Below are positions 1 through 7,950 of a DNA stretch of 47,147 bases, piece after piece. The position numbers and the translations under genes are program-made. The notes beneath the pieces were generated by a model that had not been told where the DNA came from, ran no database searches, and saw nothing but the letters and a program-made list of their open reading frames with translations. This DNA comes from Pseudoalteromonas sp. BSi20652 (lineage in GTDB: Bacteria; Pseudomonadota; Gammaproteobacteria; Enterobacterales; Alteromonadaceae). Location of the stretch: contig NZ_BADT01000082.1 of NCBI RefSeq assembly GCF_000239855.1, positions 1-47,147 of the forward strand. Reading direction: 5' to 3'. Each line of letters begins with the position of its first letter. Within the stretch, counting starts at the first letter, position 1.

Positions 1-903
1 CTTTTTTGTTTTTGGCTTAGCTTCAAACTTTTCAAATAAAAACTGAATAAACGACGTAACCTTTTGAGCCACAAACTTTCTATGCGGATAAATAGCAAAT
101 AAACCAAACTCAAAGGTTTTATAACCTTGCATAACCTGTACAAGCTTGCCCGATGCAATATCATCTCTCACCACTATTTCAGGGATTAAGCCAATACCGC
201 CACCCGCTACAACCACCTCTTTTACAGCTTGCGGATTATTAACCGAAACACGCGAATTCACGCTTGCCGTTAATGCCTCGCCACTAGGTGAAACTAGAGG
301 CCAATGGCGACCTATTTTAAAGTTGCTATCAATCACCGTGGCGTGTTGTTCAAGCTCGTCAACATTCGCTGGTGCACCAAAACGCTGAATATAATCGACT
401 GATGCACATAAAATTAAGGGGTAACTGGTAATTTGCCTCGCAATTAAATTAGAGTCAGACACACTGCCAATTCTAATTGCTAAATCAACCCCCTCTTCAA
501 GCAAATCAATTGTTTTGTCTGAAAGCACTAAATCAATACTTAAATCAGGGTATCGGCTCAGTAATTCAGGCATTAACGGCGCAAGGTTTGATTCGCCAAA
601 CGACACCGGTGCACTCACCCGAAGCTTGCCGCTGGCAAGGGCTGTTTGACCCGATAAGTTATCGAGCATTTCGCTATAGCTTTCAATTACCGGCACTACG
701 CTTGCGTAATAACTTTGCCCCGCTTCGGTAATCGAAATTCTACGCGTGGAGCGGTTAAATAATCTAACCCCTAAGTCTTGCTCTACAATGCCCACATATT
801 TACTAACCAGCGCCTTTGAAAGCCCTAGTCTGTCGCCTGCGGCTGTAAAAGAGCCTGTTTCAACAACCGCGATGATTGTTTTAATGCCAATAATAGTATC
901 CAT
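1..903 (-). CDS. LysR-family transcriptional regulator (3' end cut by window edge)
   Basis: A leftward reading frame runs open from an ATG at 903 to base 1, 301 codons with no stop, so the C-terminus lies outside the window. The N-terminus has the LysR winged helix-turn-helix (about residues 15-45: GSFTAAGDRLGLSKALVSKY, then the LGVRLFNRSTR wing). It is followed by a periplasmic-binding-protein-like effector domain with typical stretches such as LRVSAPVSFGES and DLAIRIG. It is divergently transcribed from the glutathione S-transferase that starts 116 bases away, the usual layout for a LysR protein and its target, so it probably regulates that gene. The effector cannot be told from sequence. 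At 301 residues it is already near full LysR length, so little should be missing. Confidence 0.9.
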   Translation of the reverse strand, partial: MDTIIGIKTIIAVVETGSFTAAGDRLGLSKALVSKYVGIVEQDLGVRLFNRSTRRISITEAGQSYYASVVPVIESYSEMLDNLSGQTALASGKLRVSAPVSFGESNLAPLMPELLSRYPDLSIDLVLSDKTIDLLEEGVDLAIRIGSVSDSNLIARQITSYPLILCASVDYIQRFGAPANVDELEQHATVIDSNFKIGRHWPLVSPSGEALTASVNSRVSVNNPQAVKEVVVAGGGIGLIPEIVVRDDIASGKLVQVMQGYKTFEFGLFAIYPHRKFVAQKVTSFIQFLFEKFEAKPKTKK

Positions 904-1019
904 GATTGTCAATATAGCATTGACATTTATTCCTTACTAGCTTGGTTTTTCAAAACTGATAATAGTGAAAGAATAGCGTTATTAAAAATCACTATTCAAA
1001 ATTAAAAACAGGACAACCC

Positions 1020-1643
1020 ATGAGCAACCTAACGCTATACCGTTTTACTTTATCTGGTCATTCTCATCGTGCAGAGCTATTTACATCGCTTTTAAAGCTT
1101 GATGTAAATATGGTTGATGTTGCACTGCAAGACGGCGCGCAAAAGCACGCTGACTTTCTAAAAATGAATATTTTTGGACAAGTACCGGTACTTAAAAACA
1201 ACGACGACATTATTAACGATTCAAACGCTATTTTAGTGTACTTAGCACAAAAATTTGATGCTAACAGAACCTGGTACCCTGAAGATATTACTGTTCAAGC
1301 ACACATTCAGCGCTGGTTGAGCGTTGCTGCAGGACTTGTGGCTTCAGGTCCGTGTTCGGCGCGTTTAGTTACGGTATTTGGCGCAGAGCTTGATCATCAA
1401 AACGCGATAAACATTGCCCACACATTATTTAAAACAATGGATGCGTACTTACAAAATCGCGAGTACTTAGTAGGCACACAGCCTACTATTGCCGACATTG
1501 CCAACTTTTCGTACATAGCACACGCACCAGAGGGCGGCGTATCGCTTGAGCAATACCCAAATATTTTAAGATGGTTAAACAACGTTCGTAAACTTGACGG
1601 CTTTATAGCAATGCCTGAAACAAAAGCAGGTTTACTCGCTTAG
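1020..1643 (+). CDS. glutathione S-transferase family protein
   Basis: A 207-residue cytosolic protein of normal GST length. The N-terminal thioredoxin-like domain (about 1-80) carries the cis-proline region GQVPVL and the glutathione gamma-glutamyl contact motif DSNAILVYLAQ. The all-helical C-terminal domain carries the conserved N-cap segment PTIADIANFSYI near residue 160. GSTs of this type conjugate or reduce electrophiles with glutathione; the substrate is not predictable. The start follows a purine-rich AACAGGACAACCC stretch. It is divergent from the LysR gene and followed at once by a strong terminator, so it is monocistronic. A decayed copy of its 3' end lies about 240 bases downstream. 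Confidence 0.9.
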   Translation: MSNLTLYRFTLSGHSHRAELFTSLLKLDVNMVDVALQDGAQKHADFLKMNIFGQVPVLKNNDDIINDSNAILVYLAQKFDANRTWYPEDITVQAHIQRWLSVAAGLVASGPCSARLVTVFGAELDHQNAINIAHTLFKTMDAYLQNREYLVGTQPTIADIANFSYIAHAPEGGVSLEQYPNILRWLNNVRKLDGFIAMPETKAGLLA

Positions 1644-1666
1644 TTTTAAGTTTTTAATACTGTTTT

Positions 1667-1692
1667 AAAAGAGGCTATTAAGCCTCTTTTTT
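1667..1692 (+). terminator. Rho-independent terminator of the GST gene
   Basis: A perfect 10-base stem (AAAAGAGGCT pairing with AGCCTCTTTT) with a four-base ATTA loop, ending in a run of T. It begins 24 bases after the GST stop codon. Confidence 0.9.
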
Positions 1693-1886
1693 GTGTTTGT
1701 TGAAATTAAATCTGAAATTTAGTGTAAGTGAATAGGCTGATATTTTGACTGGCAGACAACTATTAATTCAATTATTTGATACAAATCTATGCGAATAATA
1801 CTGTGAGAAATTTCATGTGAAAATAAGGGGAATTCTTTCTGATAGAGCAGTTAGAAGATATCTAAAATTTCGCGGTAGGAATAAAT

Positions 1887-1967
1887 ATGGGAGAGCACTC
1901 AGAGCTTCGCGAAATGTATGGCGGTATCACAATGCCTGAAACAAAAGTAAGTTTACTTGCCCAGTGA
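1887..1967 (+). pseudogene. remnant of a duplicated GST gene (C-terminal tail only)
   Basis: This 26-codon frame ends with MPETKVSLLAQ, which matches the last residues of the intact GST (MPETKAGLLA) at both DNA and protein level. The match continues past the stop codon: the GST has an AAGTTTTTAATACTGTTTTAA-like stretch and the remnant a related AAGCTTACTAATGTTTTAA, with a degenerate terminator-like T-run at about 2007-2014. The rest of the gene is absent. The simplest reading is an old tandem duplication of the GST 3' end, since decayed. An ATG and a GGTAGGA-like ribosome site precede it, but I see no reason to think the 26-residue peptide is functional. Confidence 0.6.
1902..1913 (+). repeat. 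left copy of 12-base direct repeat flanking the toxin-antitoxin module
   Basis: GAGCTTCGCGAA occurs here and again at 2802-2813 in the same orientation. The two copies enclose the GST remnant and the toxin-antitoxin pair. They could be footprints of an insertion or chance; the inner TTCGCGAA is itself palindromic. Confidence 0.4.
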
Positions 1968-2176
1968 TAAAAGCTTACTAATGTTTTAATAGAAGTCATC
2001 GTGCTTTTTTTATAAGTTTCAAATGTACTATTTACACGTTTAAAAACTTAGAGATTATTTCATAAGCTCATTTTTTAATTAATTTTCGCTGTTAGAGTTA
2101 TTCTACAACCTTGCCATGTTCTCTTTCATAATATAGATGTATACTCAACTTAATACGTTATCAAAAGGTGATTGTG

Positions 2177-2347
2177 ATGAATAAAAAAGTAGAAGCTTAC
2201 GGCGTTTCAGCAGTTGCTAGACCTAAGATTAAAGCAACTAAAATTTTAGATTTATCTGGGGAATCAGGTAAGCAAATTGTAAAATCTGAAGCTAAACTAG
2301 CTATAAGAACACACAGAAAAACATTTACTAAATTGGCTCATATGTAA
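2177..2347 (+). CDS. putative antitoxin paired with the Doc-like toxin
   Basis: A 56-residue basic protein starting at an ATG preceded by AAAGGTGA. Its stop overlaps the next start by one base (TAATG), so the two genes are translationally coupled. Position, size and order (antitoxin first) fit a type II toxin-antitoxin operon. I do not recognise it as a canonical Phd: it is shorter than P1 Phd and I see no clear Phd/YefM N-terminal fold. It has a proline/lysine-rich start (ARPKIKATK) and a C-terminal half (about 30-56) rich in Lys, Arg and Thr that may form the toxin-binding helix. The antitoxin role is inferred from position alone. Confidence 0.6.
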   Translation: MNKKVEAYGVSAVARPKIKATKILDLSGESGKQIVKSEAKLAIRTHRKTFTKLAHM

Positions 2348-2754
2348 TGGAAATAATTTGCTTTCCATTTGAAAGGGTTGTTGAAATTAATGCTTTTATT
2401 TTAGAAAGTGAACCCGGTATGAAAGGTGCTGTCGACATTCCTAAATTACAGGGTGCTTTAGGGCGAATAGATAATGCAATTATCTACGATGGATTGGATG
2501 ATGTATTTGAAATAGCAGCTAAATATACAGCAAGTATAGCTATAGCTCATGCATTACCTGACGCAAATAAACGAACAGGGCTAGTTGTTGGTCTAGAGTA
2601 TTTGTCATTGAATGAATACGAATTAACTAGCGATAACGATTTAATAGCTGATGCTGTAAAAGATTTAGTTATCGGTGAAATTAGTGAAAATGATTTTGCT
2701 GATGTATTGTATGCACAGTATTTTCAAGAAAACCCTACCAATAAAAATACATAA
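2347..2754 (+). CDS. doc: Doc-family (Fic fold) toxin
   Basis: A 135-residue protein with the Doc/Fic active-site motif HALPDANKR at residues 68-76. In P1 Doc the equivalent is HxFxDANKR, and the enzyme phosphorylates and inactivates EF-Tu. The catalytic His68, Asp72, Asn74, Lys75 and Arg76 are all present; the usual Phe of the motif is Leu70. There is no inhibitory Fic helix with the (S/T)xxxE(G/N) motif, as expected for Doc, where the antitoxin supplies neutralisation. The start overlaps the upstream small gene's stop. Length matches the death-on-curing family (about 126-135). It appears intact, so the module may be active. Confidence 0.85.
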   Translation: MEIICFPFERVVEINAFILESEPGMKGAVDIPKLQGALGRIDNAIIYDGLDDVFEIAAKYTASIAIAHALPDANKRTGLVVGLEYLSLNEYELTSDNDLIADAVKDLVIGEISENDFADVLYAQYFQENPTNKNT

Positions 2755-2801
2755 TCGGATAGCTAAATAGTCATTACCTAAAACAGTATTAATTCCATTT
2801 T

Positions 2802-2813
2802 GAGCTTCGCGAA
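2802..2813 (+). repeat. right copy of 12-base direct repeat flanking the toxin-antitoxin module
   Basis: Second copy of GAGCTTCGCGAA, identical to 1902-1913 and lying between the doc stop codon and the end of the convergent oxidoreductase gene. Confidence 0.4.
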
Positions 2814-2840
2814 TTTTTACACCTCAAGTGCAATTTTAAC

Positions 2841-4226
2841 CTACAGCTCTAAATCAAGTATCTCCACGCCTTTAGCAGGTACGGCGCAGCAAATTAGCGC
2901 CTGCCCTGTCTCTACTGGGTAGCTTACGTTATTGCGATACACTACGGCGCCTGCGTTTATTTTTACGGCGCAACTGCCGCAGCTGCCGTTTCGACAGCCA
3001 AATTCAGGTTCTAAACCATGGGATTCGGCTACATTAAGTATAGTGTTATCGCCTTTATTCCAGCGTTGTTCAAAGCCCGATTTACTGAATTTAATCACGG
3101 TGTTGTCGGCTTCCTCAGTGCTAATCTCTTTGCTTTTATTAGGTGCTTCGTTTGTGTTAAGCACTTGGGGCTTAATAATGGAGGGCCCAAATGCTTCAGC
3201 AAATATGTTTTTGTCCTGCACACCGAGCAATAACAGTTCGTTATATACGTGTTGCATAAACGCATCAGGTCCGCATAAAAAGAACTCGTAATCATCAAGT
3301 GGTGAATAGTACCTAAACACATCCGCATTTATGCGCCCTTTTAAATCAAAGCTCTCATCTTTTAAATTAGAGCCACCGCCTTGCTTTTCATCAAGCTCAG
3401 GCTGAGATAAAAGTGAGTAGTAATCAATTGCGCCGCCACTCGTGTCTGCAAGTGTTTTTAGCTCGTTATAAAACGCACGCTGCTGTTTATTTTTAGCACT
3501 GTGAAAAATATGCAACGGGCGAGTATAACGGGTTCTTAACCCTTCATTGGCAATATGTTTAGCCATTGAGATCATAGGTGTAATACCTATTCCGCCACCA
3601 ATGAGTACCGCTGGTTTAGTATTGGTTGAGTCAATAAAAAATTGCCCTTGTGGGTATTTAGCTAAAATAACGTCACCTACTTTTACGTTATTATGAAAGT
3701 AGTTAGACACCTCGCCATTTAGCTCTTTTTTAATCGATAACCGATAAAATAGTTCATGCGGGCTCGATGACACGGTGTAGGTTCTAATAACAGGTTTGCT
3801 ATTACTGTTATTGCTATTACTATTGCTACGACTTTTACTTGGTATTTGCACAGTTAAATGCTGCCCAGCTTTAAACGGTAACAAGGTTGTATTGTTATGC
3901 CCTTCTAAATAAAAGGAGGTAATTACATTACTTTCTTTAATTATTTTGGTTACTTTTAAAGGCTGCCAAGTATGTTTTAGTTTTTTGGCTTGTTTGTTTT
4001 TATCAGCCTCAAGCCACGTGCCCGTCATTTTAGTATTAGGGGAATAAGCATCAAATTTAGCACTAAACGGGAGTAAGTTTTTAAGCCACATTCCTTTAGT
4101 GAGGTTAAATTTCCAGCCTCGGTCTGCGCCAATAAAGCCTTCAAGCTCTGGGTGCCCGTCCCATAAAATTTCAACACTGCCGGTAAGCATTAATACATTA
4201 CCCGTGTCAAAATCAGGAAATAACAA
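2841..4226 (-). CDS. flavin/[2Fe-2S] oxidoreductase, C-terminal part of a frameshifted gene
   Basis: This is the distal two thirds of a single gene whose beginning is at 4213-4980. It opens with the end of a pyridoxamine-phosphate-oxidase-like domain (GLLFPDFDTGNVLMLTG), followed by a ferredoxin-reductase module: the FAD-binding RTYTVSSSP near residue 150, NAD(P)-binding IGGGIGITPMISM near 210 and FFLCGPDAFM near 315. It ends with a plant-type [2Fe-2S] ferredoxin domain whose ligands are CRNGSCGSC plus a later CC pair near 445. The 4226 start would be TTG with no ribosome site, so this part is unlikely to be made alone. The intact family carries electrons from NAD(P)H through FAD to the iron-sulfur cluster; the acceptor is unknown. 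See the frameshift finding for the two missing T bases. Confidence 0.75.
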   Translation of the reverse strand: MLFPDFDTGNVLMLTGSVEILWDGHPELEGFIGADRGWKFNLTKGMWLKNLLPFSAKFDAYSPNTKMTGTWLEADKNKQAKKLKHTWQPLKVTKIIKESNVITSFYLEGHNNTTLLPFKAGQHLTVQIPSKSRSNSNSNNSNSKPVIRTYTVSSSPHELFYRLSIKKELNGEVSNYFHNNVKVGDVILAKYPQGQFFIDSTNTKPAVLIGGGIGITPMISMAKHIANEGLRTRYTRPLHIFHSAKNKQQRAFYNELKTLADTSGGAIDYYSLLSQPELDEKQGGGSNLKDESFDLKGRINADVFRYYSPLDDYEFFLCGPDAFMQHVYNELLLLGVQDKNIFAEAFGPSIIKPQVLNTNEAPNKSKEISTEEADNTVIKFSKSGFEQRWNKGDNTILNVAESHGLEPEFGCRNGSCGSCAVKINAGAVVYRNNVSYPVETGQALICCAVPAKGVEILDLEL

Positions 4227-4980
4227 ACCTGCTTTTGGGTTTAATAAAAGTTACCCAAGGTATTAAAAAATTGTTACCTGCGTAATCAGGAATCGTTAAT
4301 GTATTGCCTTCTCGCTTTACAAAACCCGGCAACCCACCACGGTGAGAAACATCAACCCCTTCAATTTTTGGATTGTTTTTTGCCGTTATAAAGCTCGAAA
4401 CAAAAAATGTATCGGTGGTGTCAATTAACGTACTGGCTGCGTTATCAAGTGTATTAAATTCAACTTTTTGTACCGCATTACTTTTAACTAAAGGATCTCT
4501 ATTAAACGTTAAGTCGCGCGTTTGAATATACTGCGGGCAATTTCCAAAGGATTGATCAACACTAAAACTCACTTTATTATTACTAATTGCCTCACCTACG
4601 CGCACATTTAAACGGTTACGCCTACGCGTATTTAGCTCAATGCCTAATAAACCAATTGGCGAGCCGGCAATATTTAACGTGCCATGTAAGGGGTCGTTTT
4701 TATCAACCGCGTGGGTCATTAATAACGACGTGGGTGTGGGTGAGCTTAAAAAGCCAGGCTGCCCTGAAACAATAGATACCCACACATCGGCGTTTTCATC
4801 AACACTGCCTGCAACCACAAATGGTAACTGCTCAAAAAAGGCTTGATGCTGCTTTGGCATAAATGAGCGCACGGCACGTTTGCCAAACGTTGCCATTATT
4901 TCTCGTTTACCGAGTTTGTCTTGTATTGCCAGCTCGCCTTCATGAAAAGGTGAAGCATCTATTGAGTTTGTGTTTACCAT
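4213..4980 (-). CDS. pyridoxamine 5'-phosphate oxidase-like FMN-binding domain, N-terminal part of a frameshifted gene
   Basis: The proximal 250 residues or so of the same gene. It starts at the ATG at 4980 (SPFHEGELAIQDKLG is the usual N-terminus of this family) and holds an FMN-binding split-barrel domain with GFLSSPTPTSLLM and RRRNRLNVRVG. After GNNF near residue 237 the expected text NTLGNLLLNPKAG is lost, because a T is missing from the run at 4265-4270 and another from the run at 4246-4249. The frame then ends within 20 codons of unrelated sequence. With both bases restored the protein is one chain of roughly 710 residues: split barrel, ferredoxin reductase, ferredoxin. It is divergent from the nirB promoter region. 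Confidence 0.75.
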   Translation of the reverse strand: MVNTNSIDASPFHEGELAIQDKLGKREIMATFGKRAVRSFMPKQHQAFFEQLPFVVAGSVDENADVWVSIVSGQPGFLSSPTPTSLLMTHAVDKNDPLHGTLNIAGSPIGLLGIELNTRRRNRLNVRVGEAISNNKVSFSVDQSFGNCPQYIQTRDLTFNRDPLVKSNAVQKVEFNTLDNAASTLIDTTDTFFVSSFITAKNNPKIEGVDVSHRGGLPGFVKREGNTLTIPDYAGNNFLIPWVTFIKPKSRFVIS

Positions 4981-5089
4981 TTTGCCCGTAAATTTATGTG
5001 CGTATTTTATGGGTTAAATTTAACTCAATACACAATGAATGATAATGGGCGTTTTATTGACTGATAATGCACAAAACAATGACAATACT

Positions 5090-5106
5090 TGCACCCTCTT
5101 AGTGCC
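5090..5106 (+). promoter_or_regulatory. putative NtrC enhancer site
   Basis: TGCACC-N5-AGTGCC is a 17-base element close to the NtrC consensus TGCACC-N5-GGTGCA (left half 6/6, right half 4/6). Its centre is about 120 bases upstream of the inferred sigma-54 start site, a normal enhancer distance. A second GGTGCGCACC palindrome follows at 5108-5117 and may add half-sites. Confidence 0.5.
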
Positions 5107-5172
5107 CGGTGCGCACCAACATATTACAAAATAGGTTTTATCCTCACTCTAAAAACACATTAAATACTATTT

Positions 5173-5185
5173 AAACAATAACTTA
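5173..5185 (+). promoter_or_regulatory. possible IHF site
   Basis: AAACAATAACTTA matches the IHF consensus WATCAANNNNTTR at all but one defined position and lies between the enhancer and the sigma-54 promoter, where IHF bends DNA in such promoters. In AT-rich DNA such matches arise by chance, so this is weak. Confidence 0.3.
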
Positions 5186-5192
5186 AAAAAAC

Positions 5193-5208
5193 TGGCTGTG
5201 TTTTTGCA
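5193..5208 (+). promoter_or_regulatory. sigma-54 (-24/-12) promoter of nirBD-cobA
   Basis: TGGC-N8-TTGC: the invariant GG at 5194-5195 and GC at 5206-5207 are separated by exactly 10 bases. The inferred transcription start is near 5220, giving a leader of about 157 bases before the nirB ATG that contains the ANTAR-type hairpins and a terminator. Confidence 0.7.
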
Positions 5209-5251
5209 AATGTTCTATTAACAAGCCCATTTTACTTACGGCAAAAATTTA

Positions 5252-5297
5252 GGTTGTTAGCACAAAAGCGATTAGCAACCATCGGCAAAGAAGCCCG
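5252..5297 (+). promoter_or_regulatory. two-hairpin leader RNA, likely ANTAR (NasR) antitermination target
   Basis: Hairpin 1 (5252-5280) pairs GGTTGTTAG with the distal TTAGCAACC and can close a six-base ACAAAA loop at 5262-5267 through a GC/GC pair. Hairpin 2 (5283-5297) pairs CGGC with GCC(C)G around the six-base loop AAAGAA at 5287-5292. ANTAR proteins bind tandem hairpins with hexanucleotide loops having A at position 1 and G at position 4: loop 2 fits exactly, loop 1 has A at position 4. The 3' arm of hairpin 2 (5293-5297) is also the 5' arm of the terminator that follows, so the two folds exclude each other. A NIT-ANTAR protein is encoded at 9426-10688. Confidence 0.7.
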
Positions 5298-5338
5298 CAT
5301 ACAGTTATGCATTATGCATATTTGTGGCGGGCTTTTTT
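5291..5338 (+). terminator. leader terminator upstream of nirB (antitermination switch)
   Basis: AAGCCCGC (5291-5298) pairs with GCGGGCTT (5327-5334), with an inner TATGCA/TGCATA stem around TTA, followed by six T. It lies before, not after, the nirB gene and about 38 bases from its start codon, so it must be a conditional terminator within the transcript. Confidence 0.85.
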
Positions 5339-5376
5339 GTTAATTGTATTTAAACCGTCACTTTAAGGAATGCCCT

Positions 5377-7950
5377 ATGCAAACCTCGCAAAAAATACTC
5401 ATTATTGGTAATGGTATGGTCGGACACCACTTTGTTGAGCAAATGCGCCAAAGCGATGCCAACGCAGACATTACAGTACTTTGCGGAGAAGCAAATCTTG
5501 CATACGATCGCGTGTACTTATCAAGTGTATTTGATGGCAAAACCGCTGCCGATTTAGCACTTACCACTCACGACAACTATAAACAGCTTAATATTAATGT
5601 ACATACCAGCCAGTGGGTTGAAGGCATTGATAGAGCTGCAAAAATAGTCACTACGCTAACGGGTGAGCAATACCCGTACGACAAACTTGTACTCGCGACA
5701 GGGTCGTTCCCGTTTGTGCCGCCTATAAAAGGTAACGACCAACCCCATTGTTTGGTGTATCGCACATTAGAAGATTTAGAACAAATAAAAGCCAGTGCCG
5801 CTGTAAGTAAAAGCGGTGTTGTTATTGGTGGTGGTTTGTTAGGGCTTGAAGCTGCAAACGCCATTAAGCAACTAGGACTTGATACCCACGTAGTTGAATT
5901 TGCACCGCAGCTTATGGCAGTTCAGCTTGATGGACAAGGCGGTACGCTACTAAAAAATAAAATAGAAAAACTCGGCGTAACAGTACACACATCAAAAGCA
6001 ACCAGCGAAATAGTAAAAGGCGAAACGAGTCGCTTTAGATTAAATTTTTCGGACGAGTCATTTTTAGAAACAGATCTGATTTTGTTCTCTGCTGGTATTC
6101 GCCCGTACGATCAGCTTGGCAAAATTGCTGATTTAGAGCTCGGTGAGCGCGGCGGTATTATTATTAATAACCAATGCCAAACATCAGATCCGGATATTTT
6201 AGCCATCGGCGAATGTGCTTTGTGGGACAAAAAACTATTTGGTTTAGTTGCACCGGGTTACAACATGGCGCGCGTTGCAGCGAGCCAATTAAGTGGCGGC
6301 GAGCTTGAGTTTTTAGGTGCTGATATGAGCACAAAACTTAAGCTGTTAGGCGTAGAGGTAGGATCAATTGGCGACGCTCACGCAAAAACGCCCAACTGTA
6401 AAGAGCTTATATACCAAGACGCTATTCGTGGCTGTTATAAAAAAATCATACTAAGTGAAAAAGGCGATAAATTACTGGGCGCTGTACTAGTTGGCGATAC
6501 CAGCGACTACGATACTTTATTGCAGTACATGCTTAACGACATGGATTTACCAGAAAACCCTGAGTGTTTAATTTTACCAGATAGCGGCGGCGCGCCGTCG
6601 TTATCGGGCAGTGCCCTACCCGACACCGCCACTATTTGTTCGTGTCACAATGTGAGTAAAGGCGACATTATAGGTGAAATTGATGGCGGCTCATGCGATT
6701 TAGCCTCGGTAAAATCATGCACTAAAGCAGCAAGCGGCTGTGGTGGTTGTGCCGCGTTACTAAAATCAGTTGTTGATAACGAATTAGCGAGTCGTGGTGT
6801 TGAAGTAAACAACCATGTATGTGAGCACTTTGCGTATTCACGCCAAGAACTACTGCACATGGTAAAAGTAGAAAGCATTAAAACATTTGATGATTTACTA
6901 ACAAAACACGGCAGCGGTCATGGCTGTGAAATATGTAAACCTGCCATTGGCTCTATTTTAGCCTCAACGTGGAACGACTTTATTTTAGAGCCCGCCCATG
7001 TTGGCTTGCAAGACACAAACGATACGTACCTCGCAAATATGCAAAAAGATGGTTCGTACTCTGTAGTACCGCGTATTGCTGGCGGCGAAATAACGCCCGA
7101 CAAACTCATTGTAATTGGACAAGTAGCCAAAGACTTTAACCTGTACTGTAAAGTCACTGGCGGTCAGCGTATTGATTTATTTGGTGCACGCTTAGAAGAG
7201 CTTCCTGTTATTTGGGAGCGACTTATCGAAGCCGGATTTGAAACAGGACATGCCTATGGTAAGTCTCTTAGAACCGTTAAATCGTGTGTGGGTAGTACGT
7301 GGTGTCGTTATGGTGTGCAAGACAGCGTTGGACACGCAATAGAAATAGAAAATCGCTACAAAGGGTTACGTGCACCGCATAAATTTAAAATGGCGGTATC
7401 GGGTTGTACTCGCGAATGCGCCGAAGCACAAAGTAAAGATATTGGCATTATAGCCACCGAAAACGGCTGGAACTTATATGTGTGTGGTAATGGCGGTATG
7501 CGCCCTCGCCATGCTGATTTATTTGCAACCGATTTAGACACGCCAACACTGATTAAATACATTGACCGCGTAATTATGTTTTACATCAAAACGGCTGACA
7601 AATTACAGCGTACGTCGGTATGGATGGAAAACCTTGAAGGCGGTTTAGACTACCTTAAAAGCGTAGTCATTGATGACAGCTTAGGCATTTGCGACGAGCT
7701 AGAAGCGCAAATGGAATTAATTACACAAACCTATGCGTGTGAGTGGAAAAAAGCGATAGAAAGCCCAGATGCAGCCAAACGATTCCGCCAGTTTGTTAAT
7801 AGCCCCGAAACCGACGACAACATTTTGTTTGTGCAAGAACGTAACCAAATTCGCCCAGCTACAGAAGCCGAAAAACGTGAGCAACGTAATACACAAAACC
7901 GTATTCCAGTAATGGAAGTTAAAGAGGAGCAAGCTGATGTCTTGGCATAA
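5377..7950 (+). CDS. nirB: nitrite reductase [NAD(P)H] large subunit
   Basis: An 857-residue cytoplasmic enzyme (E. coli NirB is 847) that reduces nitrite to ammonium with NAD(P)H. Order: FAD/NAD-binding reductase (1-about 400, GNGMVGHHFVEQM, then GGGLLGLEAANA); BFD-like [2Fe-2S] domain near 420-470 (CSCHNVS, CGGC); a second Cys-rich segment near 515 (CEIC); then the sulfite/nitrite reductase core with siroheme-[4Fe-4S] cysteines CVGSTWC near 636 and GCTREC near 677. I chose the ATG at 5377 because TAAGGA lies seven bases upstream; an in-frame ATG at 5344 would place 11 extra residues over the ribosome site. It overlaps nirD by 14 bases. Expression should need nitrogen limitation (sigma-54) and nitrate or nitrite (leader). 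Confidence 0.95.
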   Translation: MQTSQKILIIGNGMVGHHFVEQMRQSDANADITVLCGEANLAYDRVYLSSVFDGKTAADLALTTHDNYKQLNINVHTSQWVEGIDRAAKIVTTLTGEQYPYDKLVLATGSFPFVPPIKGNDQPHCLVYRTLEDLEQIKASAAVSKSGVVIGGGLLGLEAANAIKQLGLDTHVVEFAPQLMAVQLDGQGGTLLKNKIEKLGVTVHTSKATSEIVKGETSRFRLNFSDESFLETDLILFSAGIRPYDQLGKIADLELGERGGIIINNQCQTSDPDILAIGECALWDKKLFGLVAPGYNMARVAASQLSGGELEFLGADMSTKLKLLGVEVGSIGDAHAKTPNCKELIYQDAIRGCYKKIILSEKGDKLLGAVLVGDTSDYDTLLQYMLNDMDLPENPECLILPDSGGAPSLSGSALPDTATICSCHNVSKGDIIGEIDGGSCDLASVKSCTKAASGCGGCAALLKSVVDNELASRGVEVNNHVCEHFAYSRQELLHMVKVESIKTFDDLLTKHGSGHGCEICKPAIGSILASTWNDFILEPAHVGLQDTNDTYLANMQKDGSYSVVPRIAGGEITPDKLIVIGQVAKDFNLYCKVTGGQRIDLFGARLEELPVIWERLIEAGFETGHAYGKSLRTVKSCVGSTWCRYGVQDSVGHAIEIENRYKGLRAPHKFKMAVSGCTRECAEAQSKDIGIIATENGWNLYVCGNGGMRPRHADLFATDLDTPTLIKYIDRVIMFYIKTADKLQRTSVWMENLEGGLDYLKSVVIDDSLGICDELEAQMELITQTYACEWKKAIESPDAAKRFRQFVNSPETDDNILFVQERNQIRPATEAEKREQRNTQNRIPVMEVKEEQADVLA

